A stretch of DNA of 64,000 nucleotides from Demequina sediminicola (GCF_000975055.1 NZ_BBRB01000006.1:10409-74408), one strand, 5' to 3'; positions 1-9,098 are shown, numbered from the stretch's first letter. Notes: generated by a model not told the origin, from the sequence alone. Made by a program: numbers and translations.

Positions 1-136
1 GAATCTCTGTGTCGACCTTGTCGGTGGAGACCTCGAGGAGAGGCTCGTCGACCTCGACGGTGTCGCCGACGGACTTCAGCCAGCGGGTAACGGTGCCTTC
101 GGTGACAGATTCACCGAGAGCGGGAAGTGTGACGTC
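1..136. repeat. Lipoyl-domain direct repeat, copy 1
   Basis: Direct repeat with 412..547 (offset 411 nt). Reading the two side by side I find one mismatch in 136 nt (A at 51 versus G at 462), which changes one residue (Val versus Ala). It encodes the core of the second lipoyl domain of sucB and is cut by the window edge, so the repeat may extend further. Confidence 0.9.
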
Positions 137-556
137 CTGGCCTCCGGACGCTGCGGGTGCAGAAGCAGGTGCAGGGGCGGACTCCTGCGCTGGCGCCGAT
201 GCCTCAGCAGGGGCAGGCGCAGAAGCTGCGGCTGACTGCGGTGCTGGGGCTGATTCCTGTGCCGGGGTCGCGGGTGCGGATGCTGGCTCGGGAGCGGACT
301 CCTGGGCGGGCTCTGCGCCTGCGTCGCCGATGCGGGCCAGAACTGCGCCGACCTCGACGGTGTCGTCTTCCTCAGCGAGGATCTCGGTGAGGGTTCCGGC
401 GACTGGCGATGGAATCTCTGTGTCGACCTTGTCGGTGGAGACCTCGAGGAGAGGCTCGTCGGCCTCGACGGTGTCGCCGACGGACTTCAGCCAGCGGGTA
501 ACGGTGCCTTCGGTGACAGATTCACCGAGAGCGGGAAGTGTGACGTCGTTGCTCAT
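1..556 (-). CDS. sucB: Dihydrolipoamide acyltransferase E2 (partial, N-terminal part)
   Basis: N-terminal part of the lipoylated E2 core of a 2-oxo-acid dehydrogenase complex, which carries acyl groups on swinging lipoyl arms; the remainder lies beyond the window edge. The visible part holds a first lipoyl domain (codons 1 to about 78, lipoyl lysine Lys43 in TDKVDT), a long Ala/Pro/Glu linker, and most of a second lipoyl domain with the same TDKVDT motif. The start is ATG at 556; an in-frame ATG at 565 is an alternative, and a GGAG precedes both. The gene follows lpdA on the same strand after 20 nt, so E3 and E2 are probably co-transcribed. The choice between a succinyl- and an acetyltransferase cannot be made because the catalytic domain is not in the window; sucB is the usual actinobacterial assignment. 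The two lipoyl domains are almost identical at DNA level. Confidence 0.85.
   Translation of the reverse strand, partial: MSNDVTLPALGESVTEGTVTRWLKSVGDTVEADEPLLEVSTDKVDTEIPSPVAGTLTEILAEEDDTVEVGAVLARIGDAGAEPAQESAPEPASAPATPAQESAPAPQSAAASAPAPAEASAPAQESAPAPASAPAASGGQDVTLPALGESVTEGTVTRWLKSVGDTVEVDEPLLEVSTDKVDTEI
412..547. repeat. Lipoyl-domain direct repeat, copy 2
   Basis: Partner of the repeat at 1..136, encoding the first lipoyl domain of sucB. The linker between the two copies (about 137..411) is Ala/Pro-rich and is not part of the repeat. Confidence 0.9.
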
Positions 557-576
557 AGTGGGCATTGTCTCCGAAA

Positions 577-1962
577 TTAGTCGTGAGCGTGTAGTGGCTT
601 ACCGGCGAGGGCAAGATGCGCTTCGCCGATGGCCTCATTTTGAGTGGGGTGCGCGTGGATCAGGGGCGCAACATCTTCGGGGTGTGCATCCCAGTTCACG
701 ATGAGCTGTGCTTCACCGATCTGCTCGCCAACCCGTGCGCCGAGCATGTGCACGCCGACAACGGGGCCGTCCTTGACACGCACGAGCTTGACGAAGCCCT
801 GAGTGCCGAGAATCTGACTCTTGCCGTTGCCTCCGAGGTTGTACTCGAGCGTCTCGACGGCATCGGCGCCATGCTTTTCCTTCGCGATGGCTTCGGTGAG
901 ACCGACGGAAGCGACTTCGGGCTCGCAATAGGTCACGCGTGGGATGTTGGCTTCCTCAATCGCCTGCGGGTTGAGACCAGCGATGGTTTCCGCCACGAAG
1001 ATTCCCTGAGCGAATCCACGGTGAGCAAGCTGGAGACCGGGAACAATGTCTCCGGCCGCGTAGATGTTGGCAACGCCGGTGTGGAGCTTCTCGTCGGTGA
1101 GGACGAACCCGCGATCCATCCGGATGCCCTGTTCTTCATAGCCAAGGCCGGTGGTGCGAGGGCCACGGCCCACTGCGACCAGCAGAATCTCTGCTTCGAG
1201 CACGGTGCCGTCTTCGAGGGATACCTTGACGCCGGAGTCGGTCTGCTCGACGCCCTGGAACTTCACGCCGACCTTGAAGTTGATCTTGCGCTTACGGAAT
1301 GCGCGCTCAAGGCCCTTGGACAGTGCCTCATCCTCATTAGGTGCGAGGTGGGGGAGGCCCTCAATCACCGTGACGTCAGAGCCAAACGACTTCCATACGG
1401 AAGCGAATTCCACGCCGATGACTCCGCCGCCAAGGACGATCGCGGACTGCGGAACAACATCGAGGCCGAGGGCCTGGTCCGAGGTCATGACGCGGCCGCC
1501 GATTTCAAGGCCGGGAAGCGAGCGGGCGTAGGAGCCGGTCGCGAGCAAGATGCTCTTGCCTGTGTAGCGCTCACCGCGAACTTCGACGGCGTCAGGGCCA
1601 ACAAGTGTGCCGTGGCCTTCGATCACCACGACCTTGCGGGACTTAATGAGTCCCTGCAGTCCCTTGTAGAGCCGGTCGATCACGCCCTCCTTGTAGGAGT
1701 TCACGACGGACATGTCGATGCTCTCGAGGGTGGTGTTGATGCCGTACTTGGAGCCTTCGCGGGCGTTGTCGGCCAGTTCCGCTGCGTGCAGCAGCGCCTT
1801 TGTCGGGATGCAGCCGTTGTGAAGGCATGTGCCTCCAACCTTGGACTCTTCGACAAGTCCGACGGTCAATCCCAGTTGGGCGGCGCGCAACGCAGCGGCA
1901 TAACCGCCGGAGCCTCCGCCAAGAATAAGTAGGTCAAACGAGCGTGGGGTGGACTCGGTCAC
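577..1962 (-). CDS. lpdA: Dihydrolipoyl dehydrogenase (E3)
   Basis: FAD-dependent disulfide reductase that reoxidises dihydrolipoyl groups of 2-oxo-acid dehydrogenase complexes with NAD+. The 461-residue product has the full family layout: N-terminal FAD dinucleotide fold ([13 protein letters not shown]), redox-active disulfide in [14 protein letters not shown], a second nucleotide fold for NAD ([13 protein letters not shown]), the FAD motif YAAGDI, and the C-terminal His-Glu base motif [11 protein letters not shown] chose GTG at 1962 because AAGGAG lies 9 nt upstream and the protein then begins just before the FAD fold; the open frame extends to 2001 without homology-like sequence. It lies 20 nt upstream of sucB on the same strand. 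Confidence 0.95.
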   Translation of the reverse strand: MTESTPRSFDLLILGGGSGGYAAALRAAQLGLTVGLVEESKVGGTCLHNGCIPTKALLHAAELADNAREGSKYGINTTLESIDMSVVNSYKEGVIDRLYKGLQGLIKSRKVVVIEGHGTLVGPDAVEVRGERYTGKSILLATGSYARSLPGLEIGGRVMTSDQALGLDVVPQSAIVLGGGVIGVEFASVWKSFGSDVTVIEGLPHLAPNEDEALSKGLERAFRKRKINFKVGVKFQGVEQTDSGVKVSLEDGTVLEAEILLVAVGRGPRTTGLGYEEQGIRMDRGFVLTDEKLHTGVANIYAAGDIVPGLQLAHRGFAQGIFVAETIAGLNPQAIEEANIPRVTYCEPEVASVGLTEAIAKEKHGADAVETLEYNLGGNGKSQILGTQGFVKLVRVKDGPVVGVHMLGARVGEQIGEAQLIVNWDAHPEDVAPLIHAHPTQNEAIGEAHLALAGKPLHAHD

Positions 1963-2054
1963 TATGCAGAACTCCTTGTGAGGAAGTGGGTCACTAACCA
2001 TCTTGCCACTGGTGAGCCTAGGCGTTCACCGCCACGCGTGACTACCCTGGGGCC

Positions 2055-2390
2055 ATGAGTATTTTTTCCCGCTTGTTTGGGACCAAGAAAGAAGAGCCTC
2101 AGGCAGGTACCGGCTCCAAGCGTGCCCGGGATGAGACGGTTGCACACCTGAAGGAGTTTGTGCGCACGCGACCAGATTGTGAGGCGTTCATTGAGCCTCC
2201 CACCCGCGTGACGCAGACAACCATGGTGGTTGTCGCGGGAAGTGGCGAGTGGACACGTCGTCGCGTCCCCGACCAAGCGACCGCCAAAAAAGTGGCGTCG
2301 CAGCTTGGCATCGTTGCATTCGATGTGAATCTCTCGGGGTATCCGTCGCGGATGCGCGAATGGAATGAGAGCCAACGCAAACCCCGTTGA
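2055..2390 (+). CDS. Small hypothetical protein
   Basis: Soluble protein of 111 residues; I do not recognise a domain. It begins with a short amphipathic, basic N-terminus (MSIFSRLFGTKKEE) and has no membrane segment or signal peptide. A TACCCT hexamer ends 6 nt before the ATG, matching the leaderless-start pattern of many genes in this window. It is transcribed divergently from lpdA and convergently with pepA, with a strong shared hairpin downstream. Codon use looks like that of its neighbours, which supports a real gene; function unknown. Confidence 0.7.
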   Translation: MSIFSRLFGTKKEEPQAGTGSKRARDETVAHLKEFVRTRPDCEAFIEPPTRVTQTTMVVVAGSGEWTRRRVPDQATAKKVASQLGIVAFDVNLSGYPSRMREWNESQRKPR

Positions 2391-2476
2391 TCGCTATTGG
2401 CGAACAGTATCGGGGGCATCAGTCGGCACCCAGGGGAGCCCGCCACGATGCCAGCGCATCACGAGGCGCGCATACA

Positions 2477-2513
2477 CGAAGGGCCCGACACACCATGTGT
2501 GTCGGGCCCTTCG
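2477..2513. terminator. Bidirectional terminator hairpin between convergent genes
   Basis: Perfect 16-bp GC-rich stem (CGAAGGGCCCGACACA and its complement) with a 5-nt loop, placed between the stop codons of the small hypothetical gene (+) and pepA (-). No long T-run follows, as is common for actinobacterial terminators. Confidence 0.8.
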
Positions 2514-2525
2514 TTGTCGTGGCGT

Positions 2526-3965
2526 TTAGACGCCTGCGCGCGCTTCGAGGAAGCGCAGCATGGTGCGGACCGATGCGCCCGTCGCGCCCGACGGGTTGTG
2601 TCCCCATGCGCTGCCCTCGTTGAACGCAGGGCGAGCAATGTCGAGGTGGGCCCATGGCGTCTCACCCACGAACTCCTTGAGGAACAACCCTGCGGAGAGC
2701 ATCCCGCCGGCTGGTTCCCCGATGTTCTTGAGATCAGCGACCTTGGAGTCGAGGCTTTCGCGCAAGTGCGCGGGAAGTGGCATGGGCCAGAACAGCTCGT
2801 CTGCCTGTCCGGCGGCGTCAACTACTTCGTTGCGGACCGACTCGCAACCCATGACTGCCGAGGTGCGGGTACCGAGTGCGACGCCCTGTGCTCCGGTCAA
2901 GGTCGCGATGTCCAAGACCACGTCAGGGTTGTCTTCGATAGCACGGGCCAAGCCGTCTGCCATGACCAACCGGCCCTCAGCGTCGGTGTTGAGCACCTCG
3001 ACAGTGCGTCCGCCGTAGATGCGGATCACATCGGAAGGGCGCTGCGCGGTACCGGACGGCATGTTCTCAGCGAGGCATAGCCAACCTGTGACCTTGACCG
3101 GCAACTTTGCCTGCGCCGCTGCCATGATGATGTGCAACACAGCCGCGGCTCCCGACATGTCGGACTTCATCGTCTCCATGCCCTTCGGCGGCTTCAGCGA
3201 GATGCCGCCGGTGTCGAACGTGATGCCCTTGCCGACTAGCGCGACGTGTGCATTGGCGTCGTCAGGCGCCCACTCCAACTTCACCATGCGCGGCAGGCGT
3301 GACGAACCCATACCCACGGCGAGGATGCCGCCAAAGCCTTCGTCGGCAAGACGCTGGGGGTCGTACACCTCGACATCAACACCGAGCTGTTCGCCGTAGT
3401 TGACGGCAACGTCAGCAACGGCTGCGGGGAACATGTCGAGCGGGGGAGTGTTCACGAGGTCGCGGGTTCCTGCAACGGCGGCCGCAATGATGCGCGCGCG
3501 GTCGATGCTGGCCTCCGACGCTCCGGCAACCTGCCATGAAGCCCCTTCGTAGCCAGCGACGGCATCGTCCGACTTGTACTCGTTGAACGTGTACGAACCG
3601 AGGATCACGCCCTCACCCACCGCAGAGTGGGCCGCATCGTCAGAGGCGGGAAGCGCCACGACAACGGCCTCAGGCTGCTTGCCCACGGCACGAGCTGCTG
3701 CACCGGCGGCTTCGCGGAGGTCTCCTTCGGAGCCGTCTCCGATGCCGACGAGGACGATGCGAGTGGCGGCAACGTCCGTTCCCGGAAGAACCTTGACCGA
3801 GCCGACCTTGCCGCTCGGTTCGAGTGTGGCTGCCGCGGTGGCGATGGAAGTTCGGACGTCCTCCGGCAGGAGGTCGTGTGAGGTGACATCACCGTCGTAC
3901 CCAAGGATCAGGGCATCGGCAGCGATCGTGGAAACAATGTCGCTTGTGGCGTTCAATGAGGTCAT
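2526..3965 (-). CDS. pepA: Leucyl aminopeptidase (M17)
   Basis: Cytosolic dinuclear-metal aminopeptidase that removes N-terminal residues from peptides. The 479-residue protein has the M17 layout: a variable N-terminal domain and a C-terminal catalytic domain carrying GKGITFDTGGISLKP (metal Lys and Asp) and the signature NTDAEGRLVMADGL (metal ligands and catalytic Arg). ATG at 3965 is preceded by TAGGGT exactly 6 nt upstream with no Shine-Dalgarno, so the transcript is probably leaderless. It diverges from pyrD with only 32 nt between start codons. Confidence 0.95.
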   Translation of the reverse strand: MTSLNATSDIVSTIAADALILGYDGDVTSHDLLPEDVRTSIATAAATLEPSGKVGSVKVLPGTDVAATRIVLVGIGDGSEGDLREAAGAAARAVGKQPEAVVVALPASDDAAHSAVGEGVILGSYTFNEYKSDDAVAGYEGASWQVAGASEASIDRARIIAAAVAGTRDLVNTPPLDMFPAAVADVAVNYGEQLGVDVEVYDPQRLADEGFGGILAVGMGSSRLPRMVKLEWAPDDANAHVALVGKGITFDTGGISLKPPKGMETMKSDMSGAAAVLHIIMAAAQAKLPVKVTGWLCLAENMPSGTAQRPSDVIRIYGGRTVEVLNTDAEGRLVMADGLARAIEDNPDVVLDIATLTGAQGVALGTRTSAVMGCESVRNEVVDAAGQADELFWPMPLPAHLRESLDSKVADLKNIGEPAGGMLSAGLFLKEFVGETPWAHLDIARPAFNEGSAWGHNPSGATGASVRTMLRFLEARAGV

Positions 3966-3971
3966 GTCTTG

Positions 3972-3991
3972 ACCCTATCTCGCGATAGGTT
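3972..3991. promoter_or_regulatory. Back-to-back leaderless promoters of pepA and pyrD
   Basis: The pepA-pyrD intergenic space contains the inverted repeat CCTATC-N4-GATAGG (3974..3989). Each arm supplies an outward -10-like hexamer, TAGGGT for pepA (3972..3977) and TAGGTT for pyrD (3986..3991), and each hexamer ends exactly 6 nt before its start codon. The assignment as promoters is inference from spacing and consensus. Confidence 0.55.
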
Positions 3992-3997
3992 GTCGGC

Positions 3998-5008
3998 GTG
4001 TATCGGGCCTTCTATGACCATGTTCTCAGCCGAGTCGACGCGGAACGCGCGCATCGATTTGGTGTGTTGTCGTTCCGTTATGGCGGGTGGGTGTTTCGCC
4101 TTGCAAGAAAGGCGCGCCGAGGCTCATCGCCCGCGCCTGCCGTTCAGGCTATGGGGATTGAGTTCCCTGGTGTCGTAGGCCTCGCGGCGGGAATGGACAA
4201 GAATGCGGAGGCCGTGGTCGGTCTGGCCGATGCCGGCTTCGGTTTCATCGAGATCGGGACGGTGACGGCACTTGGGCAACCGGGAAACGACAAGCCCAGG
4301 TCCTGGCGCGAGACAGATGTTCGCGGGTTGCGTAACCGTATGGGGTTCAACAATGACGGAGCCGACGACGTCGCTGCCCGCTTGGCTGAGACTCGTGCCA
4401 CGCCGCGTGGGCGCGCCGTGGTGCTGGGTATCAACATCGGGAAGACGAAGGTGACACCGGCGGACGAGGCTGCTTCGGACTACGCCTACTCCGCCACCAA
4501 ATTGGCACCCTACGCCGACTATCTTGTGGTGAACGTCTCGTCACCCAACACCCCTGGTTTGCGCGATCTGCAATCAGCGGAGTCATTGCGCCCAATCCTT
4601 ACGGCAGTGCGTGAAGCCGCCAACGCCGCAGTCACTGATCGACAGGTGCCACTACTGGTGAAAATTGCGCCCGACTTGGCAGACGAGGACGTCGACGCAG
4701 TGGCGGATCTTGCCGTGGAACTCGGACTCGATGGCATTACCGCGACCAACACCACCATCAACCACGCTCGTGGGCCGGGAGGGCTTTCCGGACCGCCCGT
4801 CAAGGAACGTGCCGTCGAAGTAGTGTCACGCCTGCGCGAACGTGTCGGACCAGAAATGGTGATTATCGGCGTGGGTGGCATCGAGACCACAGCAGACGCT
4901 CAGAGACTTCTCGATGCTGGAGCCACGTTGCTGCAGACCTATACCGGATTTGTGTACAACGGTCCAGGCTGGGTCGCACGGATGAACGCCGAGCTCGCTG
5001 CCGACTGA
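3998..5008 (+). CDS. pyrD: Dihydroorotate dehydrogenase (quinone), class 2
   Basis: Membrane-associated flavoenzyme that oxidises dihydroorotate to orotate in pyrimidine synthesis, passing electrons to menaquinone. The 336-residue length and the N-terminal extension before the barrel fit class 2. Visible motifs are GLAAGMDKNAEAV (FMN site), VNVSSPNTPGLRDLQ (catalytic Ser region), KIAPDL, TNTTI, GGLSGPPVKERA and the phosphate-binding GVGGIETTADA. The GTG start at 3998 sits 6 nt after TAGGTT and has no Shine-Dalgarno. It is not clustered with other pyr genes here. Confidence 0.95.
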   Translation: MYRAFYDHVLSRVDAERAHRFGVLSFRYGGWVFRLARKARRGSSPAPAVQAMGIEFPGVVGLAAGMDKNAEAVVGLADAGFGFIEIGTVTALGQPGNDKPRSWRETDVRGLRNRMGFNNDGADDVAARLAETRATPRGRAVVLGINIGKTKVTPADEAASDYAYSATKLAPYADYLVVNVSSPNTPGLRDLQSAESLRPILTAVREAANAAVTDRQVPLLVKIAPDLADEDVDAVADLAVELGLDGITATNTTINHARGPGGLSGPPVKERAVEVVSRLRERVGPEMVIIGVGGIETTADAQRLLDAGATLLQTYTGFVYNGPGWVARMNAELAAD

Positions 5009-5042
5009 CGGGTGCACGTTGACGAGTCGCTGGGGCACTGAG

Positions 5043-6149
5043 TCAGTGCGTCAGTACTCCCGCTGAGGGATACGCCGGGACATGGGGGACGTCACTTGCG
5101 CGCTGTACTGCGCGACGACGGAGTAGCGCACGTGCCGTGCCCCAAGCAGCTACTGTCCAGCCAGCCAGAAGTAGTACGAAGAGGACTGCAGCGAGCCAGG
5201 CAAAGATGGCTGCGCCGGTCACTGCAGCAAGACCTGCCGCGCCCGTCACGCATGTGCCAACAGGGAACGTAAACGACCACCAGGTCATGGCATACGGCAG
5301 CTTTCCGCGGGCGATGCGTAACCCCACCGCGAGACTTGTCGCGAGCCAGAGCAACGCGAAGCCCATGACCGGGACCCCGTAGACGATGGCCGCCGCAGAA
5401 AGTGCGGCCGTGCTCATCCCTAGGGCTGTTGACGCGTGGATGGCGAGCATGGCTATAGCGGTGGTCGATTGGCCGAGTGGCCCCAGCACGATCCACAACG
5501 GGGCTATCTGAGCAGGATCGTTGAGCGGGTGGTGCGCCATCTTCCACCACAACGTTCCTGTCATCAGTAGTGCTGCCAGACCTGATGCGCCAAAGAGCGC
5601 CAACGACGTGAAGGCCATGGCCTGGGCCGCACCCGGACTATCAATCCTGTCGACCAGCATCGCACCTGTCGTGGCCGAGACCATGGGTGCGACGACCGGA
5701 AGGAGCCAGGCAGGACTTGCCGCATCGAGAGCAATTCGCTCGGACGTGAACTGCATGGCGGGAACCACGATCGCGGCGCCCACCGCAAGGATGGTGCCAA
5801 TGACCCACAGCGCCTCATCCATGGTGACTGCGAGCTCATCGCCGAGGAAGCGAGGACCGACGGCAAGTGTGGCACCTCCGACAGCCAATGGGGCCATCGC
5901 GAGCGCCCCAAAGAACGGTGCAGCTTTGGGGTCGCGCAACTCGCGCATGAAGAGGCCACGGTCGCGCCAGTACTGACTCACCATGTACCCGGTCGCAAGA
6001 ACGAGGAGGAGGACGGATGCAATCCAGAACATATCGCCAATGAGGTGAAGAAAGGGTGCATCGAAGGGGAGTGCGCCTGTAGCGGTGGCGATGATGGCCG
6101 TTCCCATGACGGCAGTGAACCACTGGGGAGTGTAGGCAAGGGACTTCAT
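5043..6149 (-). CDS. TDT-family transporter (tellurite-resistance/dicarboxylate type)
   Basis: Integral membrane protein of 368 residues with about ten hydrophobic helices, resembling the SLAC1/TehA/MAE1 group (TDT family) that exports anions such as sulfite, malate or tellurite-related species. The N-terminal PQWFTAVMGTAIIATATG is typical of the first helix of this family. I start at ATG 6149, directly before that helix; the open frame runs on to 6209 without homology-like sequence. It is divergent from a LysR regulator, which probably controls it. The substrate cannot be read from the sequence. Confidence 0.85.
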   Translation of the reverse strand: MKSLAYTPQWFTAVMGTAIIATATGALPFDAPFLHLIGDMFWIASVLLLVLATGYMVSQYWRDRGLFMRELRDPKAAPFFGALAMAPLAVGGATLAVGPRFLGDELAVTMDEALWVIGTILAVGAAIVVPAMQFTSERIALDAASPAWLLPVVAPMVSATTGAMLVDRIDSPGAAQAMAFTSLALFGASGLAALLMTGTLWWKMAHHPLNDPAQIAPLWIVLGPLGQSTTAIAMLAIHASTALGMSTAALSAAAIVYGVPVMGFALLWLATSLAVGLRIARGKLPYAMTWWSFTFPVGTCVTGAAGLAAVTGAAIFAWLAAVLFVLLLAGWTVAAWGTARALLRRRAVQRASDVPHVPAYPSAGVLTH

Positions 6150-6203
6150 ACTTCGATGATCGGTGTCAGAAGTCAGCGGCGGTAGAGTGACTTGACGAGG
6201 GAT

Positions 6204-6222
6204 CCACAAGCGAATGTTGTGG
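6204..6222. promoter_or_regulatory. Inverted repeat, candidate LysR operator
   Basis: CCACAA-N7-TTGTGG, a perfect 6-bp dyad between the divergent TDT transporter and LysR genes, ending 8 nt before the regulator's ATG. LysR-type regulators typically bind dyads (T-N11-A) in such shared regions. The assignment is inference. Confidence 0.4.
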
Positions 6223-6230
6223 GAGGTGTG

Positions 6231-7124
6231 ATGCCGGAACCATCGATTGAAGAGCTACGGATGCTCCTTGCTGTGAAGTCGCGCGGGTCACTGACTGCTG
6301 CTGCCGAGGACTTGGGTGTCAGCCAGCAAGCCGTGTCTCAGCGCATGCGCACGCTCGAGCGCAAGCTTGGACTCTCCCTGTTCGCTCGCACCGCTCGTGG
6401 CACCACGCTCACGTCGAACGGTCTGCTGGTAGCCGACTGGGCCGCTACGGTTGCCGGGCGCATGGATGCTCTTGTCACTGCTGCGGAAGCGCTGAGGGTG
6501 GGATCCGCAGCGCAATTGCGAGTGTCTGCATCGATGACTATCGCTGAACACCTGGTCCCTGGATGGCTGGTTGCCTTGAACGCGACGGATCATGCTCCGC
6601 GCGTCGAGCTCACTGCCGCGAACTCAGCGGCCATCATTGAGCGCGTCGCCGCAGGGGAGGATGACCTTGGACTCATCGAGACCCCGGCCGTTCCGCAGCG
6701 CCTCAAACACCTACGGATCGCCACAGATGAGGTAGTGCTCGTTGTTGCGCCGGGGCACCCATGGGCACGTCATCGCAGCATCGACGTGCAGACTCTCGCG
6801 TCGACGGCATTGATCACGCGTGAGGCTGGCTCCGGCACACGGGTCACATTGGAGCGATCCTTGGCGAAGGAAGGTCTCTCGTTGACGCGCCCACTCGCCG
6901 AACTCTCGACGACCGCTTCAATCCGTGCTCTCGTGCTCGCCGGCGGTGGGGCAGCGGCCATGAGCGAGCTTTCTGTGCGCGACGACGTCGAGTCGGGCAC
7001 ACTTGTGCGCGTCGCGATCGACGCGGAGCCCCTGCTGAGACCGTTTACGGCGGTGTGGGACGCAAGCAAGCCGCTGGCGCCGGCGGCACGGGAGTTCCTT
7101 GACATTGCGCGCTCAACTGGGTGA
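6231..7124 (+). CDS. LysR-family transcriptional regulator
   Basis: DNA-binding regulator of 297 residues. The N-terminal winged helix-turn-helix (about residues 4-63: LRMLLAVKSRGSLTAAAEDL then VSQQAVSQRMRTLERKLG) is followed by a LysR substrate-binding domain. ATG 6231 follows GGGAGG closely; the frame opens earlier at 6192 but those codons look non-coding. Its divergent neighbour is a TDT transporter, so the likely target is that gene and itself. The inducer is unknown. Confidence 0.9.
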   Translation: MPEPSIEELRMLLAVKSRGSLTAAAEDLGVSQQAVSQRMRTLERKLGLSLFARTARGTTLTSNGLLVADWAATVAGRMDALVTAAEALRVGSAAQLRVSASMTIAEHLVPGWLVALNATDHAPRVELTAANSAAIIERVAAGEDDLGLIETPAVPQRLKHLRIATDEVVLVVAPGHPWARHRSIDVQTLASTALITREAGSGTRVTLERSLAKEGLSLTRPLAELSTTASIRALVLAGGGAAAMSELSVRDDVESGTLVRVAIDAEPLLRPFTAVWDASKPLAPAAREFLDIARSTG

Positions 7125-7256
7125 ACGCCGCCTCGTGGCGACGGTGCAGAGCATCGGGCACGACAAAGATGTGAAAGCCGGGAACGGTCTGAGGATGTGG
7201 GGCGTTTCCTAGATGCGACCCCGTGTGGGAAGCAATATTGTTTTCTCCTTTGATGC

Positions 7257-7292
7257 ACGTTGGCCCGGGTCCATTAGGACCCGGGCCAACGT
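7257..7292. terminator. Bidirectional terminator hairpin
   Basis: Perfect 16-bp stem ACGTTGGCCCGGGTCC with an ATTA loop between the convergent LysR and aldo/keto reductase genes. The preceding stretch, 7125..7256, shows no other feature I can support. Confidence 0.85.
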
Positions 7293-7316
7293 GTTTCTTA
7301 CAGTAAAGGCGCGCCC

Positions 7317-8336
7317 TTAGCTGCCGTAGATCCGGCCCTGGGGGTTCGTCTCAAGAGTCTTGGCCGGGTCGCGCTCGACGACTCCTCCGAGCACCTCATC
7401 GATGCGTTCCAGGAGCGGTTGAGGGATCACGACACCGGAAGCTTGAACGTTCTCGCGTACCTGTTCGGGGCGGGAAGCACCGATGATTGCAGCAGAGACG
7501 TTGTCGTGGTGCAGCACCCACGCAAGAGCCAACTGAGCCATCGACAGGTCCAACTCGTCGGCAATGGGCTTGAGACGCTGCACCCGTTCCAAGACGTCGT
7601 CATTGAGGAAGCGCTTGATCATGTTGGCGCCGCCCTTCTCGTCGGTGGCGCGCGAGCCCTCGGGCAGTGGTGCGCCGGGCGCATACTTACCGGTGAGCAC
7701 TCCCTGTGCGACAGGCGACCACACGATTTGGCTGACGCCTACTTCCTCTGAAGCCGGCATCACCTCGTCCTCGATGACGCGCCACAGCATTGAGTACTGA
7801 GGCTGGTTGGAGATCAGCTGGAAGCCGAGGTCCTTGGCCAGCGCGGCGCCCTGACGGATTTGGTCAGCTGACCACTCTGAGACACCGATGTAGTGAGCCT
7901 TGCCCTGGCGTACGACGTCCGCGAACGCCTGCATCGTCTCTTCAAGCGGCGTTTCGTAGTCAAAACGGTGAGCCTGGTAGAGGTCGACATAGTCTGTTTG
8001 GAGTCGCTTGAGAGATCCATTGATGGATTCCATGATGTGCTTGCGTGACAGACCTTCGTCATTGGCTCCACCGGGACCTGTGGGCCAGTAGACCTTTGTG
8101 AAGATTTCAAGCGACTCACGGCGCTCGCCAACAAGAATGTCGCCGAGCACCGTCTCCGCTGCCGTGTTGGCATACACATCGGCCGTATCGAACGACGTGA
8201 TGCCGACATCCAGCGCTGCCTTCACGCATGCGGCAGCTTGGTCGTTCTCAACCTGGGAGCCGTGGGTCAACCAGTTTCCATAGGTGAGTTCTGAGACCTT
8301 GAGTCCAGAGTTTCCGAGATAGCGATGTTTGATCAT
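7317..8336 (-). CDS. Aldo/keto reductase
   Basis: NADPH-dependent oxidoreductase of the aldo/keto reductase superfamily, 339 residues, closest in feel to the potassium-channel beta-subunit-like (AKR6) group. The catalytic tetrad is visible: Asp and Tyr in FDTADVY, Lys in FTKVYWP, His in YQAHRFD. The cofactor-binding C-terminal part includes AAIIGASRPEQVREN. ATG 8336 lies 6 nt after TAGTCT on the minus strand, fitting the leaderless pattern. The substrate is not predictable; it stands alone between terminators and DUF3043. Confidence 0.9.
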   Translation of the reverse strand: MIKHRYLGNSGLKVSELTYGNWLTHGSQVENDQAAACVKAALDVGITSFDTADVYANTAAETVLGDILVGERRESLEIFTKVYWPTGPGGANDEGLSRKHIMESINGSLKRLQTDYVDLYQAHRFDYETPLEETMQAFADVVRQGKAHYIGVSEWSADQIRQGAALAKDLGFQLISNQPQYSMLWRVIEDEVMPASEEVGVSQIVWSPVAQGVLTGKYAPGAPLPEGSRATDEKGGANMIKRFLNDDVLERVQRLKPIADELDLSMAQLALAWVLHHDNVSAAIIGASRPEQVRENVQASGVVIPQPLLERIDEVLGGVVERDPAKTLETNPQGRIYGS

Positions 8337-8462
8337 CAGTTCAGACTAAGCGTCGCTCGGTCGCCACGGCTGGCAGACCCAGAGTGTTTCGCACCGAGCG
8401 GACATACCGCGGGACTAGATTCAGGCGACGCAGCAGCTCTCCAACGGTGTGCTCGAAGCGCG

Positions 8463-9065
8463 TTATACCGGGTATTCGCCGCGCTTGACCTTGGGCTTGG
8501 GCATCCGGAAGCGGCGCATATTGAGAGCGCGTGAGATGACATAAAAGGTCCAGCCGCGGGGGAGGTGTCCCTCGCCGAACTTCTTGATGAATTGCTTCTT
8601 GATGCGGCGTACCGAGATGAACGTCTCGACCGCAGCAATCAGCACAATGGCGTAAAAGACTAGGACGAGAAGGCCGCCTACTGGCCCCATCTGCGCTGTA
8701 AAGAGCGACGCGAACACGAACAACAACGCCAGGGGGAGGAGGAACTCGCCGATGCTGTAGCGCGCATCCACCCAGTCGCGGAGGAAACGACGTTCTGGCC
8801 CACGGTGTTCGAGTGGCATGTTGCTCTCGTCGCCTGCCTTCAGCGCGCGATACTCCGCGTCGCGTTGGGCGCGGGCCTTCTCCTTGCGAGCTTTGGCTTC
8901 TGCCTTGCCATCGTCCATCAACGTGCGCCGACGCGCAGCTTCCTGGTCTTTGCGCTTGGGGGTCGGACGGCCCTTCTTGTCGCTCGACACCTCGGTAGCG
9001 TCGCTCTCTGGCGTCTGCGCTTCCGTGGCGTCGGCGGGCTTATCGGCAGGGGACTTGTCAGTCAT
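8463..9065 (-). CDS. DUF3043 membrane protein
   Basis: A 200-residue actinobacterial DUF3043 protein. The first about 90 residues are highly charged ([15 protein letters not shown] and a Lys/Ala/Arg/Glu-rich helix, perhaps coiled coil). Two adjacent membrane segments follow at about residues 108-150, then a basic C-terminal tail ending in [14 protein letters not shown] 9065 has GAGG 5 nt upstream and is preferred to the TTG at 9068. It follows nadA after 33 nt on the same strand and may be co-transcribed. Function unknown. Confidence 0.85.
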   Translation of the reverse strand: MTDKSPADKPADATEAQTPESDATEVSSDKKGRPTPKRKDQEAARRRTLMDDGKAEAKARKEKARAQRDAEYRALKAGDESNMPLEHRGPERRFLRDWVDARYSIGEFLLPLALLFVFASLFTAQMGPVGGLLVLVFYAIVLIAAVETFISVRRIKKQFIKKFGEGHLPRGWTFYVISRALNMRRFRMPKPKVKRGEYPV

Positions 9066-9098
9066 CAATTCCTCGGGTGGTGCTTACAGAACAAACAG

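Noticed and set aside
137-411. Ala/Pro-rich stretch in sucB as a tandem repeat or misassembly
   Set aside because: It reads as a normal flexible interdomain linker in frame; only the lipoyl cores are true repeats.
616-1932. Long open frame antisense to lpdA
   Set aside because: Its translation has no domain-like features, and the opposite strand encodes a clear dihydrolipoyl dehydrogenase; it is a GC-codon shadow.
5035-5049. Palindrome GCACTGA-N-TCAGTGC at the TDT transporter stop codon as a terminator
   Set aside because: The 7-bp stem has almost no loop and no T-run and overlaps the coding end; it is too weak to call.
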